Assembly (NCBI GenBank): GCA_903864275.1
Contig: CAIPFE010000060.1
Coordinates: 222,275-286,274 of the forward strand
Length of the DNA: 64,000 bases
DNA from: an uncultured Mucilaginibacter sp.
GTDB lineage: Bacteria; Bacteroidota; Bacteroidia; Sphingobacteriales; Sphingobacteriaceae
Reading direction: 5' to 3'
In this document: piece by piece, positions 43,626 through 52,299 of the stretch
Layout: each line of letters starts with the position of its first letter
Numbering within the stretch: position 1 is the stretch's first letter
Notes under the pieces: generated by a model
Database searches by the model: none
Told to the model about the DNA's origin: nothing
What the model saw: only the letters and a program-made list of their open reading frames with translations
Made by a program: the position numbers and the translations under genes

Positions 43626-43642
43626 ATTCCCGTCGGGGCTAC
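43626..43642 (+). other. attR
   Basis: ATTCCCGTCGGGGCTAC, identical to the tRNA-Arg 3' end at 35,511. It lacks the rest of a tRNA, so it is the outer border of the integrated element. Confidence 0.9.
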
Positions 43643-43653
43643 TTTCAAAGCAG

Positions 43654-43686
43654 AAAGCCTTCAGCGAAAAGTTGAAGGCTTTTTTG
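43654..43686 (+). terminator. Original tRNA-Arg terminator, displaced
   Basis: AAAGCCTTCAGC, loop GAAAA, GTTGAAGGCTTTTTT: 12-bp stem with T-run, beginning 12 bases after attR. It would directly follow the tRNA if the element were excised. A weaker relative is at 48,280. Confidence 0.8.
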
Positions 43687-43814
43687 TTTTTACTGTAGAC
43701 GGAGACTATGAGCATAATCGCACGAAGTTCGTAAACTTCGAACAGCCGGGGCGACCCACAAAAAACGGACGGACAAAAACGATTATCTTAAAATGTTCCC
43801 GATATTTGATCTGC

Positions 43815-46800
43815 GTGAATCTCTATACACCCCATATTAACTTTTATGATGTGACCGTCCTGGGAATCCTGGTTACCGGGCTGAATTTTGCTTTGTTGTT
43901 AGGGGCTACCAAAAAGATAACCCGCCCGGCAAACAGGTTTCTTGCCCTGGCTCTTGCGGTGATGGTTTTGTGGATGATCCGTACTTCAGGCATCGATACA
44001 CAGTTGCCGCTGCAGTTTTCATTGGCGCTTGGCCCTCTTATATATTTTTATGTACTGAAATTAACCCGGCCAGAATACCAGTTCAGCCGGAAAGACTTGC
44101 TGCATTTCGTCCCGGCATTATTGGAGCCGTTCATATTACCCAACCCTGTATTACCGTTCCTTACTTTTATTTCGGTTATTGCCTACCTGTATTTCTCGCA
44201 CCAACTCATCGAACGTTTTTATCATCGCCAAAAATTTACCGGCGGCGACCGTTACCGGTTTGAGTTGCGGTGGCTGCATCATTTGCTGGCTGGTTTCGGA
44301 CTATTGTGGCTGCTTTGGGTACCGCTTACCGCTGCAGTTTATTTTTATCATTCAGGCGCGCAGACTTATTATCTTTTTTATCTCGGTGTGGGTGGAATGC
44401 TGATCTGGATAGGTGCTGCAGCTCATGCAAGGCCTGATAGTGGCGCGCTTAGCTTTGCCAAAACGTTTTTAAAGCCATTGCTCCCAGCCGGATTGAGGCA
44501 AAAAGGAACCTGGCTCAAAAAGGCCGTTCATCAAAACCGGTATTATGAGGACCCGGAATTAACCCTAAGTTCGTTGGGCGAAAAACTGGGTCTGCATACC
44601 CATGAGTTGTCGCGGATACTTAATACCGTCCTCAAAAAAAGCTTTAACGATTTCATTAATGAATACCGCGTTATGGATGTGATCCGCAAAATGCAGGATC
44701 CGGCTTATGCCAACATCACCCTGCTGGGCATAGCCTACGACTCAGGCTTCAATTCCCAAAGCACCTTCCATCGCATATTTAAGGAATTAACGGGCAAAAC
44801 TCCTGCGGAATATAAAAAAGAGCTCCCAACTTATAATTTGAGAGCTGGTTCACAGCCGGCTGCGGTAATTTCGATCCATGAAACCACACCAGATTGGTCT
44901 ATCGAAAAATTAAACCGAAACTTCATGTTTAGAAATTATCTCAAGATCGCCTTCCGCAGCCTCAAAAAAAGCAAGAGCTTTACCGCCCTCAACATCCTCG
45001 GCCTCGCTGCCGGCCTCGGTGTCTGTCTGCTGATCGTCCTTTACGTCACCGATGAGCTCAGTTACGACCGCTACAACGTCAACGCCGACCGCATCTATCG
45101 GATCGATGAGGATATCTACTTAAATAACACCCAATACGACGCTGTCACCACCTCCAAATTTTTCGGCCCCACACTCGTTGCTTCCTATCCGAAGATCGAG
45201 CAGATGGTCAGGTTCCGCAACCCGGGCGACCAGTTGGTGAGAAAGGGCAACAACCATATCCTCGACCACCACTTCACCTTCGCCGACTCGACGATCTTCA
45301 AGGTCTTCACCCTTCCAATGATAGCCGGCGACCCCAATACCGCCCTCAACAACCCTCATTCTATCGTGATCGATGAAAGTGCCGCCCGCCGCTATTTCAA
45401 CAGTACCGATGTTGTCGGCCGCACGCTGGAGATTGATGTTAACAATACACCCCTAAAGATCACCGGGGTCATCCGGGACATGCCGGAACAGTCTCAATTC
45501 CATTTCAGCTTCATTCGTCCCATCCGCGAAGCCTATAACTTTAATGACCCCGCCGACAACGACTGGGTAAGTAATGCTTATTATACTTATATCCTTGTCC
45601 AAGCCGGCACCACGCGGGCCGAGGTCCAGAAGGATGTAGATGAAGTCGTCAACCTCCGTATCAGCCCGGTCCTCCAACAAGAGTTCCACACTTCGCGCTC
45701 CGACCTCGAGAAAACGGGTAATCATTTCCGGTGCCGCATCTTCCCCCTCACCGACGTACACCTCAATTCCAATAAGTCCGGTGAGCTCGAAGCCAACAGC
45801 AATATCCAGTTCGTATACATATTTTCCGTTATCGCCGTGCTCATCCTGCTGATCGCCTGCGTCAATTTCATGAACCTCAGCACCGCCCGCAGTGCCAACC
45901 GCGCCAGGGAAGTGGGCATCCGCAAGGTCGCCGGCTCCACAAAAGGACAACTCATCCTCCAATTCCTCACCGAGTCCATCCTGCTCAGCCTCTTTTCCCT
46001 CGTTCTCGCCCTTGGCATCGCTGTCCTGCTGCTGCCGATGTTCAATCAGCTCGCCGGCAAATCGCTCCATGCCGACATGCTCTTCACCGGCCGGTTCCTG
46101 CCCGTCCTAATTCTCCTGGTGCTGCTGGTCGGCTGTCTGGCAGGCAGCTACCCCGCCTTCTACCTTTCCTCCTTTCAGCCGGTTCAGGTATTGAAAGGAA
46201 AGATGTCCACGGGCTTCAAGAGCAGTTGGCTGCGTAACAGCCTGGTGGTCTTTCAATTTTTTATTTCTATTGGCCTCATCGTCAGCACCCTCGTCATATA
46301 TCGCCAGCTGCAATATATTCGGAATAAGGAAGTCGGCTTCAATCGGGAACACGTGCTCGTCCTCCATGATACCTGGTCGCTAGGCCGGGATGGCACGACC
46401 CTTCTTCGCAAAGATCTGCTCACCCTGGCCGGGGTCACCGACGCAACCGTCACCCCCGACCTCCCCACCGTCGATGGCCAGTATTGGCAGGAAGGCTGGT
46501 TCCTTGATGCCTCGCTCGACGCCAGGAAGTCGATTCTCATGACCACACTACGGGTCGACGACCATTATGTTCCTACCCTCGGCATGCAGATCGTCAAAGG
46601 CCGCAACTTCGACCTCGCGCAATTTCCTACCGACTCCACCGCCATTATCCTCAATGAAGCCACCGTAGCAATGCTCGGCGTGAAGGACCCGCTCAATCTG
46701 ATCTTCTACAATCATGATGATCACTACAAGCTTCTCACCTTTCACGTCGTCGGCGTCGTAAAGGATTTCAACTACAACTCCATGCATGACAAGATACACC

Positions 46801-47366
46801 CCCTTCTCATGGTGTTCAACACGTTTAACTGGAGCAATATGGCTGTCCGCTTCCACACGAATGATGTCTCCGGTCTCATCCGGCAGGTAGGAATTAAGCT
46901 CCATGCCGCCAAGCAGGGATTGCCCTTCAGCTACACCTTTATGGATACCGACTTTGATAAATTGTACCACGCCGAGCAGCAGACCGGCCGGATATTCATC
47001 ACCTTCGCGGTCTTCGCCATCCTTATTGCCTGCCTCGGCTTGTTCGGGCTGGTTACCTACGCTGCCGAACAACGCACCAAGGAGATCGGGATCCGCAAAG
47101 TACTCGGCGCCTCCGTCAGCAATATCGTCGGCCTCATCAGTAAGGACTTCACGGTGCTTGTCGCGATTGCTGCGCTCATCGCCTTCCCGGCGGCGTGGTG
47201 GGCCATGTACAAATGGCTCGATACGTTTGCCTATCGTACGGAGATCAGTTGGTGGATCTTCCTGCTGGCAGGCGCTGCCGCCTTCGCCATTGCCGTCCTG
47301 ACGGTCAGTATTCAGACCATGCGTGCGGCCCTCGCTAACCCGGTAAAATCCCTCCGAAGCGAATGA
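43815..47366 (+). CDS. Fusion of AraC-type membrane regulator and MacB/FtsX-like ABC permease
   Basis: One open frame joins two proteins. I start at the GTG at 43815; the longer frame from 43599 crosses attR and has no sense. Residues 1-210 hold several membrane helices (VTVLGILVTGLNFALLLGAT); about 265-350 is an AraC-type HTH (LTLSSLGEKLGLHTHELSRI; GIAYDSGFNSQSTFHRIFKE). From residue 371 (Met, ATG 44925) follows an 813-residue permease (MFRNYLKIAFRSLKKSKSFT) with MacB-PCD and two FtsX domains, which may export a lipid or peptide. The permease half uses far more GC-ending codons (CTC, ATC, GCC) than its surroundings. No in-frame stop separates the halves. Confidence 0.8.
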   Translation: MNLYTPHINFYDVTVLGILVTGLNFALLLGATKKITRPANRFLALALAVMVLWMIRTSGIDTQLPLQFSLALGPLIYFYVLKLTRPEYQFSRKDLLHFVPALLEPFILPNPVLPFLTFISVIAYLYFSHQLIERFYHRQKFTGGDRYRFELRWLHHLLAGFGLLWLLWVPLTAAVYFYHSGAQTYYLFYLGVGGMLIWIGAAAHARPDSGALSFAKTFLKPLLPAGLRQKGTWLKKAVHQNRYYEDPELTLSSLGEKLGLHTHELSRILNTVLKKSFNDFINEYRVMDVIRKMQDPAYANITLLGIAYDSGFNSQSTFHRIFKELTGKTPAEYKKELPTYNLRAGSQPAAVISIHETTPDWSIEKLNRNFMFRNYLKIAFRSLKKSKSFTALNILGLAAGLGVCLLIVLYVTDELSYDRYNVNADRIYRIDEDIYLNNTQYDAVTTSKFFGPTLVASYPKIEQMVRFRNPGDQLVRKGNNHILDHHFTFADSTIFKVFTLPMIAGDPNTALNNPHSIVIDESAARRYFNSTDVVGRTLEIDVNNTPLKITGVIRDMPEQSQFHFSFIRPIREAYNFNDPADNDWVSNAYYTYILVQAGTTRAEVQKDVDEVVNLRISPVLQQEFHTSRSDLEKTGNHFRCRIFPLTDVHLNSNKSGELEANSNIQFVYIFSVIAVLILLIACVNFMNLSTARSANRAREVGIRKVAGSTKGQLILQFLTESILLSLFSLVLALGIAVLLLPMFNQLAGKSLHADMLFTGRFLPVLILLVLLVGCLAGSYPAFYLSSFQPVQVLKGKMSTGFKSSWLRNSLVVFQFFISIGLIVSTLVIYRQLQYIRNKEVGFNREHVLVLHDTWSLGRDGTTLLRKDLLTLAGVTDATVTPDLPTVDGQYWQEGWFLDASLDARKSILMTTLRVDDHYVPTLGMQIVKGRNFDLAQFPTDSTAIILNEATVAMLGVKDPLNLIFYNHDDHYKLLTFHVVGVVKDFNYNSMHDKIHPLLMVFNTFNWSNMAVRFHTNDVSGLIRQVGIKLHAAKQGLPFSYTFMDTDFDKLYHAEQQTGRIFITFAVFAILIACLGLFGLVTYAAEQRTKEIGIRKVLGASVSNIVGLISKDFTVLVAIAALIAFPAAWWAMYKWLDTFAYRTEISWWIFLLAGAAAFAIAVLTVSIQTMRAALANPVKSLRSE

Positions 47367-47376
47367 TCGTGGGCCG

Positions 47377-47441
47377 GCGTGCCGCATAAGCCTTAGTGGT
47401 GACGCAAAGACGCTGCAACTAATGTTTCGACAAAAAATAAC
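47377..47441 (+). repeat. 64-bp interspersed repeat, second copy
   Basis: GCGTGCCGCATAAGCCTTAG to the AAAAAATAAC end; about 85% identical by eye to 31,339-31,402. Located just after the fused gene. Confidence 0.65.
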
Positions 47442-47504
47442 TTATTTATATGGACGAGAAAAATGTATCATTTGCTAGCTATATTCGTTTACTAAATTAA
47501 AATT

Positions 47505-48185
47505 ATGAAATACCTCTTCTTTGTCATGTTGTTCCCGCTGGCGGTGCAGGCCCAAAATGTCACCAATCAAAGGGTATATGACACCATACCCTTTATCCCC
47601 GAACATACCCCGCAGCGTTTGGCGCAATTCGCAAAAGAGCCGGTAGTGACGGGCAGGATCATTTTCCTGGGCAACAGCATTACCGAAATGGGCAACTGGA
47701 AAAAGGCAACCGGCGACACCACCGTAGTGAACCGGGGCATAGGCGGCGACATTACTTACGGAGTTTTAAAACGCCTTAAGGATGTTACCGACCGCCAGCC
47801 GTCGAAGGTTTTCCTGCTGATTGGTATTAACGACATCGGCAAGGATATCCCCGATGCAGTGATCGCCGATAATGATCTCAAAATCGTTAAGGAAATTCAT
47901 GCCAAATGCCCGCAAACCCAAATTTATGTGGAAAGCGTGCTGCCAGTTAATTCAACCATAAACAACTTCCCGCAGCATTATGATAAGGAAGAACATGTAG
48001 TGGCCCTTAATAAGTTGCTGCAGGCCAATGCAGCAGCCGGCAACTACACTTATGTAGACATCTTTCACCTGTTTGCCGATGCCGATGGCCGGCTGAACAG
48101 TGAATACACTTACGAAGGGCTGCACCTTAAACCACCTGCTTATGAGATCTGGGTGGCATACCTCAGGAAGATGGGATATTTGTGA
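47505..48185 (+). CDS. SGNH/GDSL-type esterase, secreted
   Basis: 226-residue secreted hydrolase of the SGNH superfamily. Signal peptide about 1-16 (MKYLFFVMLFPLAVQA). Blocks: FLGNSIT (I, Ser nucleophile about 56), GIGGD (II), GINDIG (III) and, near the C-terminus, YEGLHLKPPAY (V, His). A likely acetyl- or carbohydrate esterase acting in the periplasm. An AT-rich leader precedes the ATG; no operon partner. Confidence 0.9.
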   Translation: MKYLFFVMLFPLAVQAQNVTNQRVYDTIPFIPEHTPQRLAQFAKEPVVTGRIIFLGNSITEMGNWKKATGDTTVVNRGIGGDITYGVLKRLKDVTDRQPSKVFLLIGINDIGKDIPDAVIADNDLKIVKEIHAKCPQTQIYVESVLPVNSTINNFPQHYDKEEHVVALNKLLQANAAAGNYTYVDIFHLFADADGRLNSEYTYEGLHLKPPAYEIWVAYLRKMGYL

Positions 48186-48210
48186 TATTGCCAATAGAGT
48201 TAGTAGCTAT

Positions 48211-48312
48211 CCTCTGGTTAGCGGACCCAGGTTCGACTCCCGTAGCTATCGGGGCTCGCCCCGCTACCTTTCAAAGAAGAAAGCCTTTAGCGAAACGCTG
48301 AAGTCTTTTTTT
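48211..48312 (+). other. tRNA-3'-end-like remnant and terminator
   Basis: GGTTCGACTCCCGT (48230) and CGGGGCT (48250), then CTACCTTTCAAAGAAGAAAG leading into a 13-bp hairpin (48280-48308, one mismatch) and T7. This order parallels attR (CCCGTCGGGGCTAC, CTTTCAAAGCAGAAAG, hairpin). A small insertion AGCTAT and a CGCCCCG palindrome interrupt it. It cannot fold as a tRNA. Also AACGATTATCTCAAAA (48328) resembles 43,778. It is probably a degraded relative of the tRNA-Arg 3' flank. Confidence 0.45.
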
Positions 48313-48366
48313 GGTTTGGAGAATATGAACGATTATCTCAAAAATTTAGTTGCCGGTAATTTTTCC

Positions 48367-49143
48367 TCAACTTAACGTTACACCCAATTCCAGCGCCTTT
48401 TTATATTTTTTCTTGTTGAAGGTATAAAGAAAAGGCGCCCTGTGCGGGCCTATGTTTCGTTTCTCGTTAAGTTTGGTGATCAATCCAAGAAATGCCATCT
48501 TCTTTGGGAAGTTTCTTATGTCCAGTTTTTTATCAAGAATGGTTTCATACACGGCGTGTATTTCTGTAAGCGTAAACTTCCCGGGCAACAGATTTTGGGC
48601 GATCGGCTGATAATATAATTGCGAGCGCAAAGTTTGCAACGCATCTTTCACCATTTGGTTATGATCAAACAATAATGAAGGGATTTTATCAATGTCGTAC
48701 CATTCACATGAACGGTCCATGAATCCCGGCTGTGGTTTCGACAGTGAAAAATCTGTTATCGCGTAATAGCCGATGGAGATCGTCTGATCTATCAACCAGC
48801 TTGATTTTAGTTTTTTCAATAGGGGGATCTGCGCCAGCCTGTCCAAATCAATTTCATTGAATTTTACACGGTCAGGGCCGCCAAATGTTTTGTACTGCTG
48901 CAGATATAAACCCTTTATAGACGTTCTTTCCTCAACAATCCTGCTGGCGGCTTCATCCATAGTGTCAGTTCGTTTAATATACCCACCAGGCAGGGAAAGC
49001 CCATTAAGACTTTCAATCTGCGAAAGTAAAATTTTTAGCCGGTGATCATGATAGCCGAATATGACACAGTCTATGCACACATGCGGAATATAGGTTTTAT
49101 ATCCGTTTTCAATAAAATCTTCAAACTCTTTAAATACATTCAT
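48367..49143 (-). CDS. Nudix-type transcriptional regulator (NrtR/AraR-like)
   Basis: 258 residues: Nudix-fold sensor domain (about 15-150) followed by a winged-helix DNA-binding domain (about 165-240). The Nudix box is degraded: GGYIKRTDTMDEAASRIVEE where the canonical RExxEExG is not kept. This pattern is typical of NrtR- or AraR-like regulators that bind a metabolite without hydrolysing it. It is divergent from the PD40 gene, with a 17-bp inverted repeat in the 135-bp gap as likely operator. It probably controls the sugar-related genes that follow. Confidence 0.82.
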   Translation of the reverse strand: MNVFKEFEDFIENGYKTYIPHVCIDCVIFGYHDHRLKILLSQIESLNGLSLPGGYIKRTDTMDEAASRIVEERTSIKGLYLQQYKTFGGPDRVKFNEIDLDRLAQIPLLKKLKSSWLIDQTISIGYYAITDFSLSKPQPGFMDRSCEWYDIDKIPSLLFDHNQMVKDALQTLRSQLYYQPIAQNLLPGKFTLTEIHAVYETILDKKLDIRNFPKKMAFLGLITKLNEKRNIGPHRAPFLYTFNKKKYKKALELGVTLS

Positions 49144-49167
49144 AAGGTTGCAAAAGTAATTTAAATT

Positions 49168-49241
49168 TTCTATTTGGTAAATTTCGTCAAATAGAAAATT
49201 TTTATTTATATTCGCTAAATGTTAAAATTTACCAAATAGAA
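49168..49241. promoter_or_regulatory. Operator-like inverted repeats of the Nudix regulator
   Basis: TTCTATTTGGTAAATTT (49168-49184) is the exact reverse complement of 49225-49241; inside, CTATTTG...CAAATAG (49170-49194) gives a shorter palindrome with 11-bp spacing. The TATATTCG box at 49,207, close to the TAnnTTTG consensus, lies between. The gap divides the Nudix-regulator and PD40 genes. Confidence 0.6.
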
Positions 49242-49278
49242 ATTTCTTTTAAATATCATAAACACAAATCGTACCAGT

Positions 49279-50238
49279 ATGAGCAAATCTATTCAATTAC
49301 CGGCTTCTTTGCTTTTTTTTAAGCCAGCCAGCATAATGTTTTTCTGTTTGTTTTTCTCGGCCCCCGTATTCGCGCAAAGTAAACACGACACGACGAGCTA
49401 TATCCAGACGCTTGATATCAAAACAGGAAAAATTGATACAGTATTAGTTGCCAAAGGTGATTTCGAAGCACCCAACTGGCATCCTAACAATTACCTCGTT
49501 GTCAACTTTAGAGGCAAAATTTATAAACTGGACCTGGCTACCAAAGCGTTAACCGAAATTAACACCGGGTCAATTAATCAAATCATGGACGACCACGGGC
49601 TTTCAGCGGATGGAAAATGGATAGCAATAACCAGTTTCGATACGGGCAACTCTTCACAAAAAGTTTATAAATTTTCTATTTCTATCGTACCTGCTGCCGG
49701 CGGGCAACCGAAGAAAATAACAACCTCACAGGATCTTTCTTTTTGGCATGGATGGAGCCCTGATGGCAAGACAATAGCATATTGTGGAGGGGATTTTAAA
49801 AACCTGGATGTTTACACAATACCGGTGGAAGGCGGCACTCCGAAAAGACTGACTGAAACCCCGGGGTTAGACGACGGGCCCGATTACTCTCCTGATGGCA
49901 AGTACATCTATTTCCACTCATACCGTACCGGCCACATGCAAGTTTGGCGGATGCACCCCGATGGCTCGCAACCGGAGCAGATGACCTCTGATGAAAATGC
50001 CAACTGGTTTCCACACCCGTCACCAAATAATAAATGGATTGCTTACATAGCCTATACTACCGACCAAAAACAACTTCACCCGTTTGGTAAGGATGTCAAA
50101 CTCCGTTTGATGGATCCCAAAACAAAAACTGTTAAAGATATAACGCCAGTGTTTTATGGCGGGGCGGGCACCATAAATACGCCGTCGTGGAGCCCTAACA
50201 GTAAAAAGATTGCTTTTGTAAGTTATTCGGTAAATTAA
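49279..50238 (+). CDS. PD40/TolB-like beta-propeller protein, secreted
   Basis: 319-residue secreted protein. N-terminal signal about 1-33. Multiple PD40 repeats (WSPDGKTIAYCGGDF, YSPDGKYIYFHSYR, WSPNSKKIAFVS) form a TolB-like propeller. Likely a periplasmic binding or enzyme-associated protein; no catalytic motif is seen. First gene of a probable operon with the sugar isomerase 20 bases on, divergent from the Nudix regulator. Confidence 0.85.
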   Translation: MSKSIQLPASLLFFKPASIMFFCLFFSAPVFAQSKHDTTSYIQTLDIKTGKIDTVLVAKGDFEAPNWHPNNYLVVNFRGKIYKLDLATKALTEINTGSINQIMDDHGLSADGKWIAITSFDTGNSSQKVYKFSISIVPAAGGQPKKITTSQDLSFWHGWSPDGKTIAYCGGDFKNLDVYTIPVEGGTPKRLTETPGLDDGPDYSPDGKYIYFHSYRTGHMQVWRMHPDGSQPEQMTSDENANWFPHPSPNNKWIAYIAYTTDQKQLHPFGKDVKLRLMDPKTKTVKDITPVFYGGAGTINTPSWSPNSKKIAFVSYSVN

Positions 50239-50258
50239 AAACCCTCAACAGAATTGAT

Positions 50259-51212
50259 ATGAACAGAAAAACGTTTTTACAACAAACCGGCATGCTTGCC
50301 GCCGCAGGAATACTCTACCCGGCGTTTAGCCGCGCAACCGGTTTTATTATGCCCAAAAACAGCGATGCTATAGGCCTGCAGTTGTACACTGTTGGCGCCT
50401 TGATGGAGGCCGACACTAAAGGCACACTGCAAAAGCTGGCGGCAATTGGTTATAAGAATTTGGAAAGTGCCGGCGGCTCAAAAGGGCTTTACTATGGCTA
50501 CAAACCCAGGGAATTTGCCAGTATGGTAAAAGACATGGGGATGACCTGGCGCAGCGAACATGTGGGGGGAGTGCCCTTTACGGTATCCACATTGATGAAA
50601 CTTGCCACTAACGCGAAAGACTCCGCCCAAATAAAGCAATATGCACCCATGATTGAGCACATGCCCAAATCGGCTAACCTGCAGGACAATGCACAGCAAT
50701 TAGCCGACGAAGCAGCGGAGGGTGGTTTGGAATACCTTGTGTGCGCAGCAATACCAACAAAAACAATGGACGATGTTAAAACTGCGGTGGATGTGTTTGG
50801 CAAAGCCGGGGAAGCATGTAAGAAAGCCGGGGTGCAGTTTGCGTTTCACAACCACAGCTTTGAGTTTGTGCCGATAAACGGGGTATTGCCTTATGATTAC
50901 ATAATGGCCAATACCGACAAAGATTTAGTAAAGAGCGAACTTGACCTTGGCTGGGCAACTGTTGCCGGGCAGAATCCTTTGGAGATATTTAAGAAATACC
51001 ATGGCCGTATACCGCTTTGGCATGTGAAGGATATGGACAAAACCACAAAAGAGCCCACAGAAATCGGCAGCGGCTATATTGATTTTAAACCAATTTTTGA
51101 TGCCAGACACACCTCGGGCATGAAATACTTTTTTATTGAGCAGGACGGGCCGCCAAAGCCAATAGAAAATGTTACCAATGACTACAACAATTTGAAAAAA
51201 GTGCTGGCGTAG
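50259..51212 (+). CDS. Sugar phosphate isomerase/epimerase (AP-endonuclease-2 TIM barrel)
   Basis: 317-residue protein with an N-terminal export signal (MNRKTFLQQTGMLAAAGILY) and an AP_endonuc_2-type TIM barrel from about residue 38 (IGLQLYTVGALMEADTKGTL). Metal-site motifs include FHNHSFEF (about 190), the Glu/Asp of SELDLGW (about 225) and HVKDMD (about 255). Such secreted members act on sugars or inositol-like compounds. It lies 20 bases after the PD40 gene and is probably co-transcribed. Confidence 0.87.
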   Translation: MNRKTFLQQTGMLAAAGILYPAFSRATGFIMPKNSDAIGLQLYTVGALMEADTKGTLQKLAAIGYKNLESAGGSKGLYYGYKPREFASMVKDMGMTWRSEHVGGVPFTVSTLMKLATNAKDSAQIKQYAPMIEHMPKSANLQDNAQQLADEAAEGGLEYLVCAAIPTKTMDDVKTAVDVFGKAGEACKKAGVQFAFHNHSFEFVPINGVLPYDYIMANTDKDLVKSELDLGWATVAGQNPLEIFKKYHGRIPLWHVKDMDKTTKEPTEIGSGYIDFKPIFDARHTSGMKYFFIEQDGPPKPIENVTNDYNNLKKVLA

Positions 51213-51384
51213 CGACAATTTATTAACAAACGGGTAACCGCGCCTAACAGGCATTACAGATTTTTGCCAAGGGACGATGTAGTTCGGGTGGGTCCCATCC
51301 TCGATAAGCTACAAAGTGCGGTTATGCAACATGAAAACATGTTCAAATACTAATTTGAGAAACTCAAACAAATAAATTCAAAAA

Positions 51385-51765
51385 ATGAAAAAAGTAACAC
51401 TGGTTAATTTAATGGTTGTGATCCTGATTGTGATCGCGACAAACGTAAATGCGCAAACGCAAACAAATTATTTTATTGGCAAATGGGATGTCCTGCTGAA
51501 AGGCCTGCCAGATGGGGATACACATATGAAGTTTAATATTGCCGACTCGGCAGGGCACATGAAAGGTGCACTGTTAGATACCACCGATGCGCATAAGGAC
51601 ATACCGCTGACCAAAATTGAACAGGATGGCGACAAGGTCACCCTGTATTTTAGTACACAGGGTTATGATGTGAGTCTGCTTTTGGCAAAGAAAGATGACG
51701 ACCATGCAACAGGCAGCCTGATGGGAATGTTTGATGCTAATGCCGTCCGTTTGAAAGAAAAATAG
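51385..51765 (+). CDS. Small secreted beta-rich protein
   Basis: 126 residues with a signal peptide (about 1-24; MKKVTLVNLMVVILIVIATN). The mature part is beta-rich with IGKWDVLLKGLPDGDTHMKF and SLLLAKKDDDHATGSLMGMF, reminiscent of lipocalin-like small periplasmic domains. I do not recognise a family with certainty. It is 170 bases after the isomerase and convergent with the cytochrome c gene. Confidence 0.6.
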   Translation: MKKVTLVNLMVVILIVIATNVNAQTQTNYFIGKWDVLLKGLPDGDTHMKFNIADSAGHMKGALLDTTDAHKDIPLTKIEQDGDKVTLYFSTQGYDVSLLLAKKDDDHATGSLMGMFDANAVRLKEK

Positions 51766-51856
51766 TAAACGACAAATCAGCGCATTATCGTAACGCTCCT
51801 TATCAAATGTATACAGGTTTTTGGTGACCAGGAGGTATCGCAGCAAAGTTTAATAA

Positions 51857-52297
51857 CTATTTTATACCCACTGTCCTTTCCTTTGATACATCCGTAGCTT
51901 TGACGGCGCTTGCCTTATTACCGAAACTGCGCCGAACGTAAGTTAGCACATCAGCAATTTGCCGGTCATTCAAATTGTCATGGGGAGCCATGGTGTTTGA
52001 ATAAGTTTTCCCGTTTATTTCCACATCTTCCTTAAATCCATGTAATACTATCTTAATTAAAGCTGCTTTATTCCCCAATACATAGGTGGTGTTAATTAAA
52101 GGCGGGTTCATGTTTGGTACACCCCCGCCATCTGCCATATGGCAGGCCAGGCAAACATTGGTATATACAATTTGCCCGCGTGCCATAGAAGTTCCCGCCG
52201 TCGTTTTGTGTGCAGCTCGTTTTTTGGTCTTCGCATCTAAAGCGTTAAATAACAATATAAATGATGCGAGCAACAGACCGGTTATTTTAATGTTCAT
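51857..52297 (-). CDS. Class I cytochrome c, periplasmic
   Basis: 146 residues: signal peptide (about 1-22), then a mono-haem domain with CLACH (CxxCH, about 53-57) and the distal Met in NTMAPHDNL (about 107). It starts two bases after the PQQ-dehydrogenase-like stop, so it is the third gene of a minus-strand operon and the probable electron acceptor of that enzyme. Confidence 0.92.
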   Translation of the reverse strand: MNIKITGLLLASFILLFNALDAKTKKRAAHKTTAGTSMARGQIVYTNVCLACHMADGGGVPNMNPPLINTTYVLGNKAALIKIVLHGFKEDVEINGKTYSNTMAPHDNLNDRQIADVLTYVRRSFGNKASAVKATDVSKERTVGIK

Positions 52298-52299
52298 TA

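Larger units (their letters stand above)
35511..43642 (+). mobile_element. 8.1-kb integrated element in tRNA-Arg
   Basis: Bounded by 17-bp direct repeats ATTCCCGTCGGGGCTAC (35511-35527 within the tRNA, and 43626-43642). Content in order: replacement terminator, direct repeats GACAACnnATGTGACAACG, tyrosine integrase, an unknown protein, excisionase-like HTH protein, small unknown protein, possible replication protein with zinc knuckle, DUF5681-like protein, membrane proteins and an NHL-propeller lipoprotein. No conjugation, capsid or portal genes are seen. It resembles a small mobilisable island, an integrated rolling-circle plasmid or a phage satellite. Confidence 0.85.

Noticed and set aside
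35511..43642. Integrative conjugative element or ordinary prophage
   Set aside because: No relaxase, coupling protein, tra genes, capsid, portal or large terminase could be found; only the integrase module and a DUF5681-like protein.
43599..43814. Upstream extension of the AraC-permease frame from an ATG at 43599
   Set aside because: It runs through attR and the displaced tRNA terminator, has no protein-like character, and the family start fits the GTG at 43815.
45453..47387. Long minus-strand open frames (205 and 279 codons) inside the permease gene
   Set aside because: They are antisense to a clear FtsX-type permease and arise from its GC-rich codon use; composition is Glu/Asp/Gly-rich without any fold signal.
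48211..48270. Second tRNA gene
   Set aside because: T-arm-like and acceptor-like words are present, but D and anticodon arms do not form and the arms are interrupted by small insertions.
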